In this document: one piece after another, positions 42,748 to 52,731 of the stretch
Layout of the letters: each line of letters starts with the position of its first letter
Position numbering within the stretch: the first letter of the stretch is position 1
Assembly (NCBI RefSeq): GCF_900108295.1
Contig: NZ_FNWK01000001.1
Span: forward strand, 868,001-932,000
Direction: 5' to 3'
Length of the DNA stretch: 64,000 bases
From: Sphingopyxis sp. YR583
Lineage (GTDB): Bacteria > Pseudomonadota > Alphaproteobacteria > Sphingomonadales > Sphingomonadaceae
Notes under the pieces: model-generated
What the model saw: the letters and a program-made list of their open reading frames with translations, nothing else
What the model was told of the DNA's origin: nothing
Databases searched by the model: none
Program-made: the position numbers and the translations under genes

Positions 42748-44991
42748 ATGACTCAGCAAGCGCCCGCCATCACCCCCGAAATCGTCGCCGAGCACGGCCT
42801 TTCGCCCGAGGAATATGATCGCGTCCTGAACGCGATCGGGCGCGAGCCGAACCTCGTCGAACTCGGCATCTTCTCGGTCATGTGGTCGGAGCATTGCAGC
42901 TATAAAAGCTCGCGCCTGCACCTCAAGAAACTGCCGACCGAGGCGCCTTGGGTGATCTGCGGCCCCGGCGAGAATGCCGGCGTTATCGACATCGGCGAAG
43001 GGCCGGACGGCAAGAAGCTCGCCGCGATCTTCAAGATGGAGAGCCACAACCACCCGTCGTATATCGAACCCTATCAGGGCGCGGCGACCGGGGTCGGCGG
43101 CATCCTGCGCGACGTGTTCACCATGGGCGCGCGCCCGGTCGCGAACCTCAACGCGCTGCGCTTCGGCCGTCCCGACCATCCGAAGATGAAGCACCTCATC
43201 TCGGGCGTCGTCCACGGCATCGGCGGTTACGGCAATTGCGTCGGCGTGCCGACGGTGGGCGGCGAGGTCAATTTCCACAAGGCCTATGACGGCAATATCC
43301 TGGTCAACGCGATGACCGTGGGCGTCGCCGAGCAGGACAAGATCTTCTATTCGGCTGCCTCGGGCGTCGGCAATCCGATCGTCTATGTCGGCTCGAAGAC
43401 CGGCCGCGACGGCATCCACGGCGCGACCATGGCGTCGGCGGACTTCGGCGAGGATGCCGAGGAGAAGCGTCCGACCGTGCAGGTCGGCGATCCCTTCACC
43501 GAAAAGCTGCTGATCGAGGCGTGCCTCGAACTGATGGCGTCGGACGCGATCGTCGCGATCCAGGACATGGGCGCCGCAGGCCTTACCTCCTCGTCGGTCG
43601 AGATGGCGTCAAAGGGCGGCGTCGGCCTCCACCTCAAGATGGACGATGTGCCGCAGCGCGAAACCGGCATGACGGCATATGAGATGATGCTGTCCGAATC
43701 GCAGGAACGCATGCTGATGGTCCTGAAACCCGGCAAGGAAGAGTTCGCCAAGGCGATCTTCCACAAATGGGAACTCGATTTCGCGGTCATCGGCACCGTC
43801 ACCGACACCGGCCGCATGGTTCTCGAGCATCATGGCGAGATCGTCTGCGACATCCCGCTTGCCCCCCTCGCCGACGACGCGCCGCTCTATGATCGCCCGC
43901 ACGTGCCCACGCCGAAGCAGGCCGAGCTGACGAACGTCCCCGAAACCAAGGACGTCGCCACCGACCTCAAGACGCTGATGGGCACCCCCGACATCGCCAG
44001 CCGCCGCTGGATCTACGAACAATATGACAGCCAGGTCGGCGCCGACACGCTCCAGACCGGCGGCGACGCCGCGCTCGTCCGTATCCACGGCACCAACCGC
44101 GCGCTCGCCATGTCGACCGACTGCACCCCGCGCTATTGCTATGCCGACCCGGTCGAGGGCGGCAAACAGGCGGTCGCCGAAACCTGGCGCAACATCAGCG
44201 CGGTCGGCGCGACGCCGCTCGCGATCACCAACTGCCTGAACTTCGCAAACCCGCAGCGCCCCGAAATCATGGGCCAGATCACCGGCTGCCTCGACGGCAT
44301 GGCGCAAGCGTGCCGCGCGCTCGACTATCCGATCGTCTCAGGCAACGTCAGCCTCTACAACGAGAGCAAGGCGACCGGCGGCGGCAGCGCGATCCTGCCC
44401 ACCCCCGCAATCGGCGGCGTCGGCGTGATCGACGACCTGAACCGCGCGGTCGGCATCGGTTTCAAGCGCACCGGCGACATCGTGCTCGCGGTCGGCGAAC
44501 GTGCCGGCCACCTCGGCCAGTCGGTGTGGCTGCGCGAAATCCTCGGCCGCGAGGAAGGCCCGCCGCCGCCCGTCGACCTGCGCGCCGAAAAGCGCACCGG
44601 CGACTTCATCCGTCACGCGATCAATGCCGGCTGGATCACCGCCTGCCACGACGTCTCGGACGGCGGCATGGCCGTGGCGCTCGCCGAAATGGCGCTGAAG
44701 TCGAACATCGGCGTGCTCGTCAGCGAAGAACAGCCCTTCGGCGTCGCCGAGAGCTTCTTCGGCGAGGATCAGGGGCTATATCTGGTTACCGTCTGCGACA
44801 CCTGCCTCGCCGACTTCCTCGACGCCGCCGGCCGCGCCGACGTGCCGGTCGATCCGGTCGGCCGCACGATCAAGGACCGCATCGTCTTCGAACTCGAAGG
44901 CAGCGATCATCAGGTGACGCTCGCGGAACTCCGCGAAGCGCATGAAGGCTTCTTCCCGAACCTGATGGGGGCCGACGCGGCGCTCGCATAA
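42748..44991 (+). CDS. purL: phosphoribosylformylglycinamidine synthase subunit PurL
   Basis: The 747-aa protein is the small-type PurL. It has [36 protein letters not shown], the ATP-binding [13 protein letters not shown] and a second half with NYDSQVG-like [11 protein letters not shown] and [16 protein letters not shown]. It converts FGAR to FGAM together with PurQ and PurS, which are not in the window. Length and motifs are complete. Confidence 0.96.
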   Translation: MTQQAPAITPEIVAEHGLSPEEYDRVLNAIGREPNLVELGIFSVMWSEHCSYKSSRLHLKKLPTEAPWVICGPGENAGVIDIGEGPDGKKLAAIFKMESHNHPSYIEPYQGAATGVGGILRDVFTMGARPVANLNALRFGRPDHPKMKHLISGVVHGIGGYGNCVGVPTVGGEVNFHKAYDGNILVNAMTVGVAEQDKIFYSAASGVGNPIVYVGSKTGRDGIHGATMASADFGEDAEEKRPTVQVGDPFTEKLLIEACLELMASDAIVAIQDMGAAGLTSSSVEMASKGGVGLHLKMDDVPQRETGMTAYEMMLSESQERMLMVLKPGKEEFAKAIFHKWELDFAVIGTVTDTGRMVLEHHGEIVCDIPLAPLADDAPLYDRPHVPTPKQAELTNVPETKDVATDLKTLMGTPDIASRRWIYEQYDSQVGADTLQTGGDAALVRIHGTNRALAMSTDCTPRYCYADPVEGGKQAVAETWRNISAVGATPLAITNCLNFANPQRPEIMGQITGCLDGMAQACRALDYPIVSGNVSLYNESKATGGGSAILPTPAIGGVGVIDDLNRAVGIGFKRTGDIVLAVGERAGHLGQSVWLREILGREEGPPPPVDLRAEKRTGDFIRHAINAGWITACHDVSDGGMAVALAEMALKSNIGVLVSEEQPFGVAESFFGEDQGLYLVTVCDTCLADFLDAAGRADVPVDPVGRTIKDRIVFELEGSDHQVTLAELREAHEGFFPNLMGADAALA

Positions 44992-45008
44992 CTGAAAGAG
45001 AGGGGCCG

Positions 45009-45743
45009 ATGAGCATCCATGTCGGAGTCGGGGGCTGGACCTTCGAACCGTGGCGCGGCCCCTTCTACCCCGCCGGCCTCGCGCAGAAGCGCGAGCTCGA
45101 ATATGCCGGCCAGCATCTGACCGGCATCGAGATCAACGGCACCTATTATGGCAGCCAGAAGCCCGAGACCTTCGCCAATTGGGCCGCCTCGGTTCCCGAC
45201 GGCTTCCAGTTCAGCGTCAAGGCGTCACGTTTCACCACCAACCGCAAGATACTGGCCGAGGGCGCGGGCTCGGTCGAGAAATTCCTGACGCAGGGGCTGA
45301 CGCGGCTCGGCGACCGGCTCGGTCCGATCCACTGGCAATTCATGGCGACGAAGAAGTTCGATCGCGACGATTTCGTAGGCTTCCTCGACCTGCTGCCCGA
45401 CAGCCAGGACGGCTTGCCGCTCCGCCACGCGATCGAGGTCCGCGACGAAAGCTTCCGCGATCCGGCCTTCACCGCCATGCTGCGCGAGCGGAACATGGCG
45501 GTGGTCTATGCCGACAGCGACGAATTTCCGTGCATCGATGAGCAGACCGCCGACTTCACCTATGCGCGGCTCCAGCGCAGCCAAGAGGATATCGAAACCG
45601 GCTATGACGCCAAGGCGCTCGACAAATGGGCACAGCAAGCCAAAGCTTGGGCCGAGGGCGACCGCGATGTCTTCCTGTTCTTCATCTCGGGCGCCAAGGT
45701 CCGCAACCCCGCCGCTGCGCAGGCATTGATCGCGCGGCTGTAG
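45009..45743 (+). CDS. DUF72 domain protein
   Basis: The 244-aa protein has the DUF72 (YecE-like) TIM-barrel features: VGVGGWTFEPWRGPFYP, EINGTYYGSQKPETFANWA, FSVKASRFTTNRK, LGPIHWQF and HAIEVRDESF. The function of the family is unknown. It follows purL by 17 nt and could be co-transcribed. Its stop abuts that of the convergent small secreted protein gene. Confidence 0.88.
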   Translation: MSIHVGVGGWTFEPWRGPFYPAGLAQKRELEYAGQHLTGIEINGTYYGSQKPETFANWAASVPDGFQFSVKASRFTTNRKILAEGAGSVEKFLTQGLTRLGDRLGPIHWQFMATKKFDRDDFVGFLDLLPDSQDGLPLRHAIEVRDESFRDPAFTAMLRERNMAVVYADSDEFPCIDEQTADFTYARLQRSQEDIETGYDAKALDKWAQQAKAWAEGDRDVFLFFISGAKVRNPAAAQALIARL

Positions 45744-46097
45744 CTATCGCTGCTGCCGCGCGTAGGGCTGGAAACTGCAGTCCGCAGACCGCACCATGAT
45801 ATAGACGATCTCGGGTTGATCGGCTTGATTGCCGGCCTCGACGAACAGCGGGACATTGCCGCTCTGGCTTGCCGCCTCGATATCGGACGGCGCCAACTGC
45901 CGCGGAAGGCCATATTTTGTGTAGGTGCCGCCCGCAAAGCTGATCGCCTCATTCTTCACAAACCATCGAACGCCGGCAGCTTCGAACGCGGGCGAAGGAT
46001 AAGGCGAATGTCGGACAGTCCCGTTGGTCGGACTATAGACACAGGCCATGACCGGGCTTGATGAGGCAAGCGCTACGACCAACGGCGTCAAAATCAT
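45744..46097 (-). CDS. secreted hypothetical protein
   Basis: The 117-aa product has a short signal sequence (MILTPLVVALASSSPVMA) and a mature part with Cys at its start and near its end (ACVYSPTNG; SADCSFQPYA). I do not recognise a family. GGGG lies 6 nt before the ATG. It is followed by the convergent DUF72 gene without a spacer, so its reality rests on signal peptide, codon usage and the tight fit between neighbours. Confidence 0.65.
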   Translation of the reverse strand: MILTPLVVALASSSPVMACVYSPTNGTVRHSPYPSPAFEAAGVRWFVKNEAISFAGGTYTKYGLPRQLAPSDIEAASQSGNVPLFVEAGNQADQPEIVYIMVRSADCSFQPYARQQR

Positions 46098-46114
46098 GGA
46101 AAACCCCTGACGAC

Positions 46115-46153
46115 GCGACCCGGCGGCATGATAGCAAGGTGCCGCCGGGTCGC
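46115..46153 (-). terminator. 14-bp hairpin downstream of the coq4-like gene
   Basis: GCGACCCGGCGGCA and TGCCGCCGGGTCGC form a perfect stem with an 11-nt loop. It lacks an immediate T-run but sits 22 nt after the coq4-like stop, in terminator position, and just before the secreted protein gene. Confidence 0.55.
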
Positions 46154-46174
46154 AAGGCAGGAGCTGTCAGACTG

Positions 46175-46954
46175 TCAGGCCGCCGCGACTTCCGCCGCGA
46201 GGAAATTATACGGATCGATGCCGCGGTTGCGGTAGGCGCGGTGCGCTTCCTGATAGAGCGTCGGCTCGCCGATGCCGAGGCGGGCTCGCGCGGCTTCGAG
46301 CGGTTCGGCGAGCAGCGAACGGATGTCCTGCTCGATGATCGCCTTCGACGCCTTGCCATGGCGCTGGCCCTGACGGATCGCGCCCATCACGGGCGCATTG
46401 CTCTTGATGCTGCGCTTCACTTCATAACCACCGGCATAGGCGATGAACGCATTGCCGTAATTGCCGGTCTGGCCATAGGTGAAGCCAAGCACACATTGTT
46501 CGCCAAGGGCGTCGCGGCCATAGCCGGTCAGGATATGGAACAGGTCGTGCGTATCGCGCAGGCGGTTCGAATACCATTGCACCTGATCGTCATATTGCGG
46601 ACGGCCCATCTTGTCGCTTTCGGCGACGAGACCGGCAGCCGACAGGCCTTCGCGGCGCATGAAGGTGACATAGGCGTGGCCGACGGTGCCCTCGGGCAGC
46701 GCATCGATCCAGCTATGATCGTCGAGCAGGTCGGGCAGATAGGGTTCGCGTTCCATCAGCTTCTTGCCGAAATCGCTTTCCACAAAGGCGCGCGCATCGT
46801 CCATGAAACCCTTGCGCGGCAGATTCTCGAAGATGTGGAAGACCTGTTCGGTGTCTTCCTTATCCTTGATGAGCTTGCGGAAGTGCTGGAACGCCTTGAA
46901 CGGGCGGAACTTCGGCATCTGACGGTCGGGGTGGGAGAAGATGGTCGGGGTCAT
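46175..46954 (-). CDS. Coq4-family protein (ubiquinone biosynthesis)
   Basis: The 259-aa protein carries the Coq4 metal motif HDxxH-x11-E exactly (H136-D-L-F-H140, E152) within DTHDLFHILTG, and other Coq4 tracts such as VGHAYVTFM. Coq4 organises the ubiquinone synthesis complex in mitochondria and has recently been linked to a C1 decarboxylation/hydroxylation step; the bacterial role is inferred. ATG 46954 was chosen because sequence before it is not conserved-looking. Confidence 0.85.
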   Translation of the reverse strand: MTPTIFSHPDRQMPKFRPFKAFQHFRKLIKDKEDTEQVFHIFENLPRKGFMDDARAFVESDFGKKLMEREPYLPDLLDDHSWIDALPEGTVGHAYVTFMRREGLSAAGLVAESDKMGRPQYDDQVQWYSNRLRDTHDLFHILTGYGRDALGEQCVLGFTYGQTGNYGNAFIAYAGGYEVKRSIKSNAPVMGAIRQGQRHGKASKAIIEQDIRSLLAEPLEAARARLGIGEPTLYQEAHRAYRNRGIDPYNFLAAEVAAA

Positions 46955-47093
46955 GGCTGTTCTCGTTCGAATCAGGTGATGTGGCGGAGATAGCATTACT
47001 GACACAGATGTCAATAACTCGTTGACGCCGAAACTCCTCGACGCTTTTCGTCCTCCGCTATACCCCGTCCTCTCGACCATCAGGGGAACGGGG

Positions 47094-48341
47094 ATGAACA
47101 TGGCACCGGCGCGATACGAAAGTCTCGACGCGATCCGCGGCGTCGCGGTCATGGGCATATTGGCGATGAACATCATCGCGTTCGCCCTGCCCTTTTCGGC
47201 CTATACCAACCCCATGGCGGGCGGTCCGATCGGAAACATCGATCTCGCGACCTGGTTTTTCACGTTCGTCTTCGTCGATTCAAAGATGCGCGGCCTGTTC
47301 TCGATGCTATTCGGCGCGAGCACCCTGCTCGTGATCCAGAGCGCCGCGGCAAGCGGACGGAGCGCCGCCGGCGCCCATTATTCGCGCATGTTCTGGCTCG
47401 CCATTTTCGGCCTCATCCATTTCTATTTCATCTGGTTCGGCGACATCCTCTTTCTCTATGCGATATGCGGCCTCCTGCTCTTTGCATTCCGCAACCTGTC
47501 GATCCGCGCGCTCGTCGTCTGGGCGGTCGTCTTCCTCGTGACAGGCATCGGCTTCCTCGGAATGGGCTGGCTCATGTTTTCACTGGCCGAGGCGGGAAGA
47601 CTCCCCGCTGAAGGCGCGGCGCAGATCCGCAGCGACCTTGTACAACTCAACGCCGACATGGGTCCGAATGCCGCGAGCTATGCGAAGGAAATCACGCTTC
47701 ACCTTGGAAGCTATGGCAGCATCGTCGCCGAGAAATTGGGCGAACGGCTCAGCGAACCGCTCGTCTCGGCGCTGATGTTCCTGTGGGAAACGATGGGGCT
47801 GATGCTGATCGGAATGGCGCTGTTCAAATCGCGGATGCTGACCGGCGAATGGGAAGCGGCGCGCTATCGCAAATGGGCGCTGACCGGCTTCCTGATCGGG
47901 ATTCCTCCGCTCGTCGGCCTTGCATGGTATCAATATGCCGACGGCTTCGGCGCGGTCTCGACGTTCGGCGCGTCGCTGTCGCTGTCGGCGCCCTTCGATA
48001 TCGCGATGACGATCGGCTGGGCGGCGCTAATCATGCTGTTGATCAAGACCGCGGCGAGCGACCGCGTGCGGGCTCGCCTCGCCGCGACTGGACGCATGGC
48101 GTTCACCAATTATCTCGTGACGTCGATCGTCATGACGACGATCTTCTACGGCTATGGCCTTGGCCTCTACGGGAGCGTCGGCCGCACCGCGCTCTATCTT
48201 TTCTGCTTTGCTATGTGGGCCGCCATGCTTCTCTGGTCAAAGCCCTGGCTCGACCGCTTCAATTACGGCCCCCTCGAATGGATCTGGCGCAGCCTGTCTC
48301 GCTGGCGGCTTCAACCTATGCGGAAGCTGTCCGGCGCCTAA
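47094..48341 (+). CDS. DUF418 family membrane protein
   Basis: The 415-aa protein has about ten hydrophobic segments and the DUF418 hallmarks RYESLDAIRGVAVMGILAMNI at the start, FSMLFGAS, and the C-terminal RMAFTNYLVTSIVMTTIFYGYGLGLYG. DUF418 proteins are related to acyltransferase-like/YeiB membrane proteins of unknown function. AGGGG lies about 8 nt before ATG 47094. Its stop interlocks with that of the convergent Hpt gene. Confidence 0.85.
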   Translation: MNMAPARYESLDAIRGVAVMGILAMNIIAFALPFSAYTNPMAGGPIGNIDLATWFFTFVFVDSKMRGLFSMLFGASTLLVIQSAAASGRSAAGAHYSRMFWLAIFGLIHFYFIWFGDILFLYAICGLLLFAFRNLSIRALVVWAVVFLVTGIGFLGMGWLMFSLAEAGRLPAEGAAQIRSDLVQLNADMGPNAASYAKEITLHLGSYGSIVAEKLGERLSEPLVSALMFLWETMGLMLIGMALFKSRMLTGEWEAARYRKWALTGFLIGIPPLVGLAWYQYADGFGAVSTFGASLSLSAPFDIAMTIGWAALIMLLIKTAASDRVRARLAATGRMAFTNYLVTSIVMTTIFYGYGLGLYGSVGRTALYLFCFAMWAAMLLWSKPWLDRFNYGPLEWIWRSLSRWRLQPMRKLSGA

Positions 48342-48742
48342 TAGCCGACCGCGCGGTCGAAACCGGACGGACGCCGCTGGACGAGCGGATTTGCCTCGCG
48401 CTCCAGCGCACCCAGCGTTTCCTCGAACAGCGAACGAAGCTCGACAACGCGGGGCAGATATTCTTCGGGGCTGATCTGGCTTTCGACGCAGTGTCGCGCA
48501 AAAACCTCTATATCCTCGGCCAGCGCGCCGAGCCTTTCGCCGCCGAACTGGCGCGCTTCGCTTTTCAGCGTGTGCGCGGGCATGACGAGGCCGCGAGCGT
48601 CTCGCGCGCGCATCGCCTCTTCGATCGCGGCAACCGATTTGGTCCCGTCCTCGCGAAAATAGCCGAGAATCCGTACAAACGCCGCGCCCAACTGGGTGCG
48701 CGTCGCGCGAAACTCATCCCAATCGACCAGGATTTCGTCCAA
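48338..48742 (-). CDS. orphan Hpt histidine phosphotransfer protein
   Basis: The 134-aa helical protein has the Hpt signature AHTLKSEARQFGGERLGALAE with the phosphoacceptor His (about 57). It could pass phosphate between a hybrid kinase and a response regulator; neither is adjacent. The first in-frame start is TTG 48742, preceded by AGGGA, and no ATG is near. Its stop interlocks with the DUF418 stop (48338-48341). Confidence 0.82.
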   Translation of the reverse strand: MDEILVDWDEFRATRTQLGAAFVRILGYFREDGTKSVAAIEEAMRARDARGLVMPAHTLKSEARQFGGERLGALAEDIEVFARHCVESQISPEEYLPRVVELRSLFEETLGALEREANPLVQRRPSGFDRAVGY

Positions 48743-48859
48743 TGTTCCGTCCCTTGGTGTTCAAATTCGGCCGTGGTCCCGGTCGATCCATGCCCCAACT
48801 TCGGTAAAAAAGACGTTACGGCGTCACGATACTTGATGCGCAAGGCGCCCCATTTTGGA

Positions 48860-49090
48860 TCAGCGCCGGACGCGCCAGCCTGCCTCGCCGGAAGCCGCCA
48901 CGGTATCCTCGACCGACCAGCCATGCTCATCCGCCAGCGCCGCGACCTCGCGCCCCGCCTGGGCATCGTCGGCGAGCAGCAGCACGTCGGACGCTTCGCG
49001 CAGCGCGCGCGCGAGCCGGAGTGCGGGCCAGGGACAGCGCATACCGCGCGCGTCGACGACAAGCGGCCCCAATGCGTCAGGCCCGGTCAC
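48860..49090 (-). CDS. TusA-like sulfurtransferase
   Basis: The 76-aa protein has the TusA/YedF/SirA pattern VVDARGMRCPWPALRLARAL with the CPxP motif (Cys about 19). It is a persulfide carrier for sulfur transfer, for example to tRNA or molybdopterin. It overlaps the der gene by 4 nt (ATGA). The partner cannot be read from sequence. Confidence 0.85.
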   Translation of the reverse strand: MTGPDALGPLVVDARGMRCPWPALRLARALREASDVLLLADDAQAGREVAALADEHGWSVEDTVAASGEAGWRVRR

Positions 49091-50475
49091 TCGTCGTAGG
49101 GATTGCGCGAATTGCGGAAATTGAGGCGCACCGGCACACCCTGGAACCCCAGTTCCTTGCGCATGCCATTGACCAGATAGCGTTCATAGCTTCCCGGCAG
49201 ACTGTCGGTGCGCGATCCGAAGACGACGAACGTCGGCGGGCGGGTGCGTGCCTGTGTGATGTACCGCAGCTTGATGCGCTTGCCGCCCGGCGCCGGGGGC
49301 GGATTATTGTCGACCGCGCCTTCGAACCAACGGTTGAGCCGCGCGGTCGAAACACGGTTGGTCCAGATTTCGCGCTGTTCGAACGCGACCTTAACCAGCG
49401 TGTCGATGCCTTTGCCCGTCGCGCCCGAGATGCTGAGCACGGGCACGCCCTTCACCTGGCTGAGCCCGTCGTCGAGCGCGGTACGAACGCCGTTGAACAG
49501 CGCCGAGGGATCTTCAGCGATATCCCATTTGTTGAGCGCAACGATCAGCGCGCGCCCTTCCTGCAATACCTTGTCGGCGATACGCAGATCCTGCGCCTCC
49601 AGCCCCTTGGTCGCATCGAGCAGCAGCACCACGACCTCGGCAAAATCGACCGCGTGGAGCGCGTCGGCGACCGAGAGCTTTTCGAGCTTGTCGACGACCT
49701 TGGCGCGCTTGCGCATGCCCGCGGTGTCGAACAGCTGGATCTCGTGGACCTCGCCGTCCTTTTCCCATTGCCAGTCGACGCGGATCGAGTCGCGCGTGAT
49801 CCCCGCCTCCGGTCCGGTAATCAGCCGATCCTCGCCGATCATGCGGTTGATCAGGGTCGACTTGCCCGCATTGGGGCGGCCGACGATCGCGAGCTTCATC
49901 GGGCCGAGCGGCGCATCCTCATCCTCTTCGCCTTCGACGGACGGCGGGAACGCTTCGGCTTCGGCGGCGTCATAAGCCTCGACGATCGGGCGCAGCGCGT
50001 CGAACAGGTCGACGACGCCCTCGCCATGCTCGGCGCTGAGTGCGATCGGATTGTCGAAGCCGAGCGAATAGCTCTCCATCAGGCCATTTTCGCCCTGTTT
50101 CCCCTCGGCCTTGTTTACGAGGAGAATGATCGGCGTGTCCTCGCTGCGCAGCCAGCGCGCGATTTCCTCGTCGAGCGGGGTTACGCCCGCGCGCCCGTCG
50201 ATCATGAACAGCGCGGCATCGGCCTCGCGCACCGCCTTTTCGGTCTGCACGCGCATGCGGCCCGGCAGCGTCGCCGCGTCATAATCCTCGAAACCCGCGG
50301 TATCGACGATCGTGAATTTCAGGCCGAGCAGTTCGCCGTCGCCCTCGCGCCGGTCGCGCGTCACCCCGGGCTGGTCGTCGACAAGCGCAAGGCGCTTGCC
50401 GACCAGCCGGTTGAACAGCGTCGATTTGCCGACATTGGGGCGGCCGACAATGGCAATCGTCGCGAATCGCGACAT
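49087..50475 (-). CDS. der: ribosome biogenesis GTPase Der
   Basis: The 462-aa protein has two tandem GTPase domains (GRPNVGKSTLFNRL and GRPNAGKSTLINRM as G1 sites, DTAGFEDY and DTAGMRKRAK as G3) and a C-terminal KH-like domain. It acts in 50S ribosome maturation. bamB and a YfgM-like gene lie upstream on the same strand, the conserved yfgM-bamB-der order. AGGATAGGA precedes ATG 50475. Confidence 0.95.
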   Translation of the reverse strand: MSRFATIAIVGRPNVGKSTLFNRLVGKRLALVDDQPGVTRDRREGDGELLGLKFTIVDTAGFEDYDAATLPGRMRVQTEKAVREADAALFMIDGRAGVTPLDEEIARWLRSEDTPIILLVNKAEGKQGENGLMESYSLGFDNPIALSAEHGEGVVDLFDALRPIVEAYDAAEAEAFPPSVEGEEDEDAPLGPMKLAIVGRPNAGKSTLINRMIGEDRLITGPEAGITRDSIRVDWQWEKDGEVHEIQLFDTAGMRKRAKVVDKLEKLSVADALHAVDFAEVVVLLLDATKGLEAQDLRIADKVLQEGRALIVALNKWDIAEDPSALFNGVRTALDDGLSQVKGVPVLSISGATGKGIDTLVKVAFEQREIWTNRVSTARLNRWFEGAVDNNPPPAPGGKRIKLRYITQARTRPPTFVVFGSRTDSLPGSYERYLVNGMRKELGFQGVPVRLNFRNSRNPYDE

Positions 50476-50521
50476 GGCTTGGTTCCTATCCTATCCGGGC
50501 CACCCCGGCCCGAACGCTGTA

Positions 50522-51856
50522 TCAGCGCCAGGCCGTGAGCTTGCCGTCGTCCGCGAGGACATACAAAATATTGTTCGCAACCACCGGGGGCTGCGACAGC
50601 GACGATTTGAACTCGGTCGACCCCAGCAACGATCCGTCGGTCGGCGAGAATTCGGACAGCGTCCCTTCGCTGTTCACCGCGATCAGACGGCCGCCCGCAA
50701 GAATCGGCCCGGTCCAGCGGATCGGATCCTTCTTCTTCTTTTCGGTTTCGACGCGGAAACGTGCGAGCTGCTGCATCCAGCGGACCTTGCCGCTGGTGCG
50801 CGCGACGCACAGCAGCTTGCCGTCGTCGGTCATCGCATAGACCCACTCACCAACGACATAGGGCGTGGAGATGCCCGCGATCGAGATTTCCCAGCTGCGC
50901 TGGCCGGTAACGAGTTCATAGCTCGCCATGCGTCCGCCCTGCCCGAGCGCAAAGACGCGGCCCCGGTCGACGACCGGATCGGCATCGACGTCGGTGAGCG
51001 TCGAGACCGACAGCGCCATCGAGGTGCGCGCCAACGCATCTTCCCACAGGTCACGGCCGTTTTCATAGCGGTACGCCTGTACCTCGCCCGACGAGAAGCC
51101 GGCGACGATCGTCCCCTGCCCCGCTGCCGGCGAAGCGGCGCCGAACACGCTGCCCGCCTCCATCGACGCGGTCGCTTGCCACTGCACCGCGCCATCGGCG
51201 GCGTTGAGCGCAAAAATCTGATTGTCCTGGCTGATCACATAGACGCCGCCAAAGGCAATCGTCGGTGCGCCGCGCAGCGGGCCCGAGGGCTTCACTTTCC
51301 AGATCACCGACCCGTCGGCGACATTCAGCGCCGCGACGTCGCCGACGCCGCTCGTCGCATAAACGACATTGCCGTCGACACCGGCACCGCCGCCGAACAG
51401 CGACGCCTTGAAATCCTTACCGGTGCTGCCGATCGCCGCGCTCCACAGCTTTGCGCCGGTATCGGCGGCAAAGGCGGTGACGACCGCGTCGGTGTCGACC
51501 ACGAACAGACGGTTGTCGGCCACGACCGGCGACGCGGCGAGGCGCTGCTTGTTGGTGCCTCCGGCGACGCTGACTTCCCACAACCGGCTACGCGTCGCGG
51601 CGAGGGCGGGATGGCCCATCGACTTCGACGCATTGCCGCCCGACTGCGCCCAATTGGCGTTGACGGCGGGTTCGGGCAGCACGACCGCGATCGCCGCAGT
51701 GGCCGGATCGACCTTGACGCTGTTGTCGTTCGACAGGATCGACACGCGGTCGCCGACGGTCGGGGTTTTCGGTCCGCCGTCGCCCTTCAGCACCCCACAT
51801 GCCGTGAGCGGCAGCGCCAGCAGCGCCGCATAAATTCCGTAACGCGTTTTCCGCAT
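50522..51856 (-). CDS. bamB: outer membrane assembly lipoprotein BamB
   Basis: The 444-aa product has a lipoprotein signal (LLALPLTACG, Cys about 20) and PQQ-like beta-propeller repeats, recognisable as AASPVVADNRLFVVDTDAVVTAFAADTGAKLWSA and similar units. It is the BamB subunit of the outer membrane beta-barrel assembly machine. ATG 51856 follows the YfgM-like stop by one base. Position between yfgM-like and der supports the name. Confidence 0.9.
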   Translation of the reverse strand: MRKTRYGIYAALLALPLTACGVLKGDGGPKTPTVGDRVSILSNDNSVKVDPATAAIAVVLPEPAVNANWAQSGGNASKSMGHPALAATRSRLWEVSVAGGTNKQRLAASPVVADNRLFVVDTDAVVTAFAADTGAKLWSAAIGSTGKDFKASLFGGGAGVDGNVVYATSGVGDVAALNVADGSVIWKVKPSGPLRGAPTIAFGGVYVISQDNQIFALNAADGAVQWQATASMEAGSVFGAASPAAGQGTIVAGFSSGEVQAYRYENGRDLWEDALARTSMALSVSTLTDVDADPVVDRGRVFALGQGGRMASYELVTGQRSWEISIAGISTPYVVGEWVYAMTDDGKLLCVARTSGKVRWMQQLARFRVETEKKKKDPIRWTGPILAGGRLIAVNSEGTLSEFSPTDGSLLGSTEFKSSLSQPPVVANNILYVLADDGKLTAWR

Positions 51857-51857
51857 A

Positions 51858-52631
51858 TTATTTGGCTTCCTCAGTCTTTTCGGCTGCCGCTGCCTTTGGC
51901 GCAGCATTGCCTTTCTGGTCCTTTTCGGCGCTTTCGTCGGCCCGGTCGGCGACCGCATCGACGCCGAGCATGCCCGCCATCTGCACCGAGCGCGACTGCA
52001 GCGACTTGGTGACGTTGGGCAATTTCGCGATGCGTCCATAAAGCGCGCCGGCCTGATCGAACTGGCCCAGCTGATAATGCGCGGTCGCAGAGAGTTCGGC
52101 GGCGCTCGCGAACCAGCTCGACGCCGGATCCTTCGCGTCGACCATCGGCTTCATCCGCGAGATCACCACTTCGGGCTTCAGCGTGTCATATTCGAACGCC
52201 GTCTGGCGGATCAGCGCGAGGTCGCGCAGCGCCTGGTCGAGCTTGGTGTCGGCGGCGACCTTCGCCATCAGTGCGGCGGCGGCCTTCAGGTCGCCGGTCT
52301 GCGCCTTGATGTTCGCTTCCTGCATCTGCGCAACGGCGCGATAGGCGGGGTCGCCTTCGGCCACGAGCTTTTCCAGTTCGGCCGTCGCAGCGCGCGGCTG
52401 GTTGGCACCGAGCTTTTCGAACGCCGCGATCAGTTCTTCGGCCTGCTCGCCACGCGCGGCATCCTGCCGGTGGCTCCAGAAGAGATAACCGCCAAACGCC
52501 AGCAATGCGGCCAGAACACCACCGATGATCCAGCGGCCATAACGCTGCATGATCGTATCGAGCCGGTCCTTGCGGACGGCCTCGTCGACTTCCTGCAACA
52601 GCGCGGCATCATTCGTCGGGCTCAGGGCCAC
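51858..52631 (-). CDS. YfgM-like TPR membrane protein
   Basis: The 257-aa protein has an N-terminal cytoplasmic segment, one membrane helix (WIIGGVLAALLAFGGYLFW), a periplasmic helical TPR-like region and an Ala/Lys/Glu-rich tail. It corresponds to YfgM, a partner of periplasmic chaperones encoded before bamB. GTG 52631 is preceded by GGAGG at a good distance. Confidence 0.85.
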   Translation of the reverse strand: MALSPTNDAALLQEVDEAVRKDRLDTIMQRYGRWIIGGVLAALLAFGGYLFWSHRQDAARGEQAEELIAAFEKLGANQPRAATAELEKLVAEGDPAYRAVAQMQEANIKAQTGDLKAAAALMAKVAADTKLDQALRDLALIRQTAFEYDTLKPEVVISRMKPMVDAKDPASSWFASAAELSATAHYQLGQFDQAGALYGRIAKLPNVTKSLQSRSVQMAGMLGVDAVADRADESAEKDQKGNAAPKAAAAEKTEEAK

Positions 52632-52731
52632 TCAAACCTCCATATACTCGATATCGGCGCCAGGGCCCGCCGCTTCTTAGCGACGGCGCCGAAAAACGCC
52701 AAGCGTTTCACTTTGCATGATCGCCGTGCCG

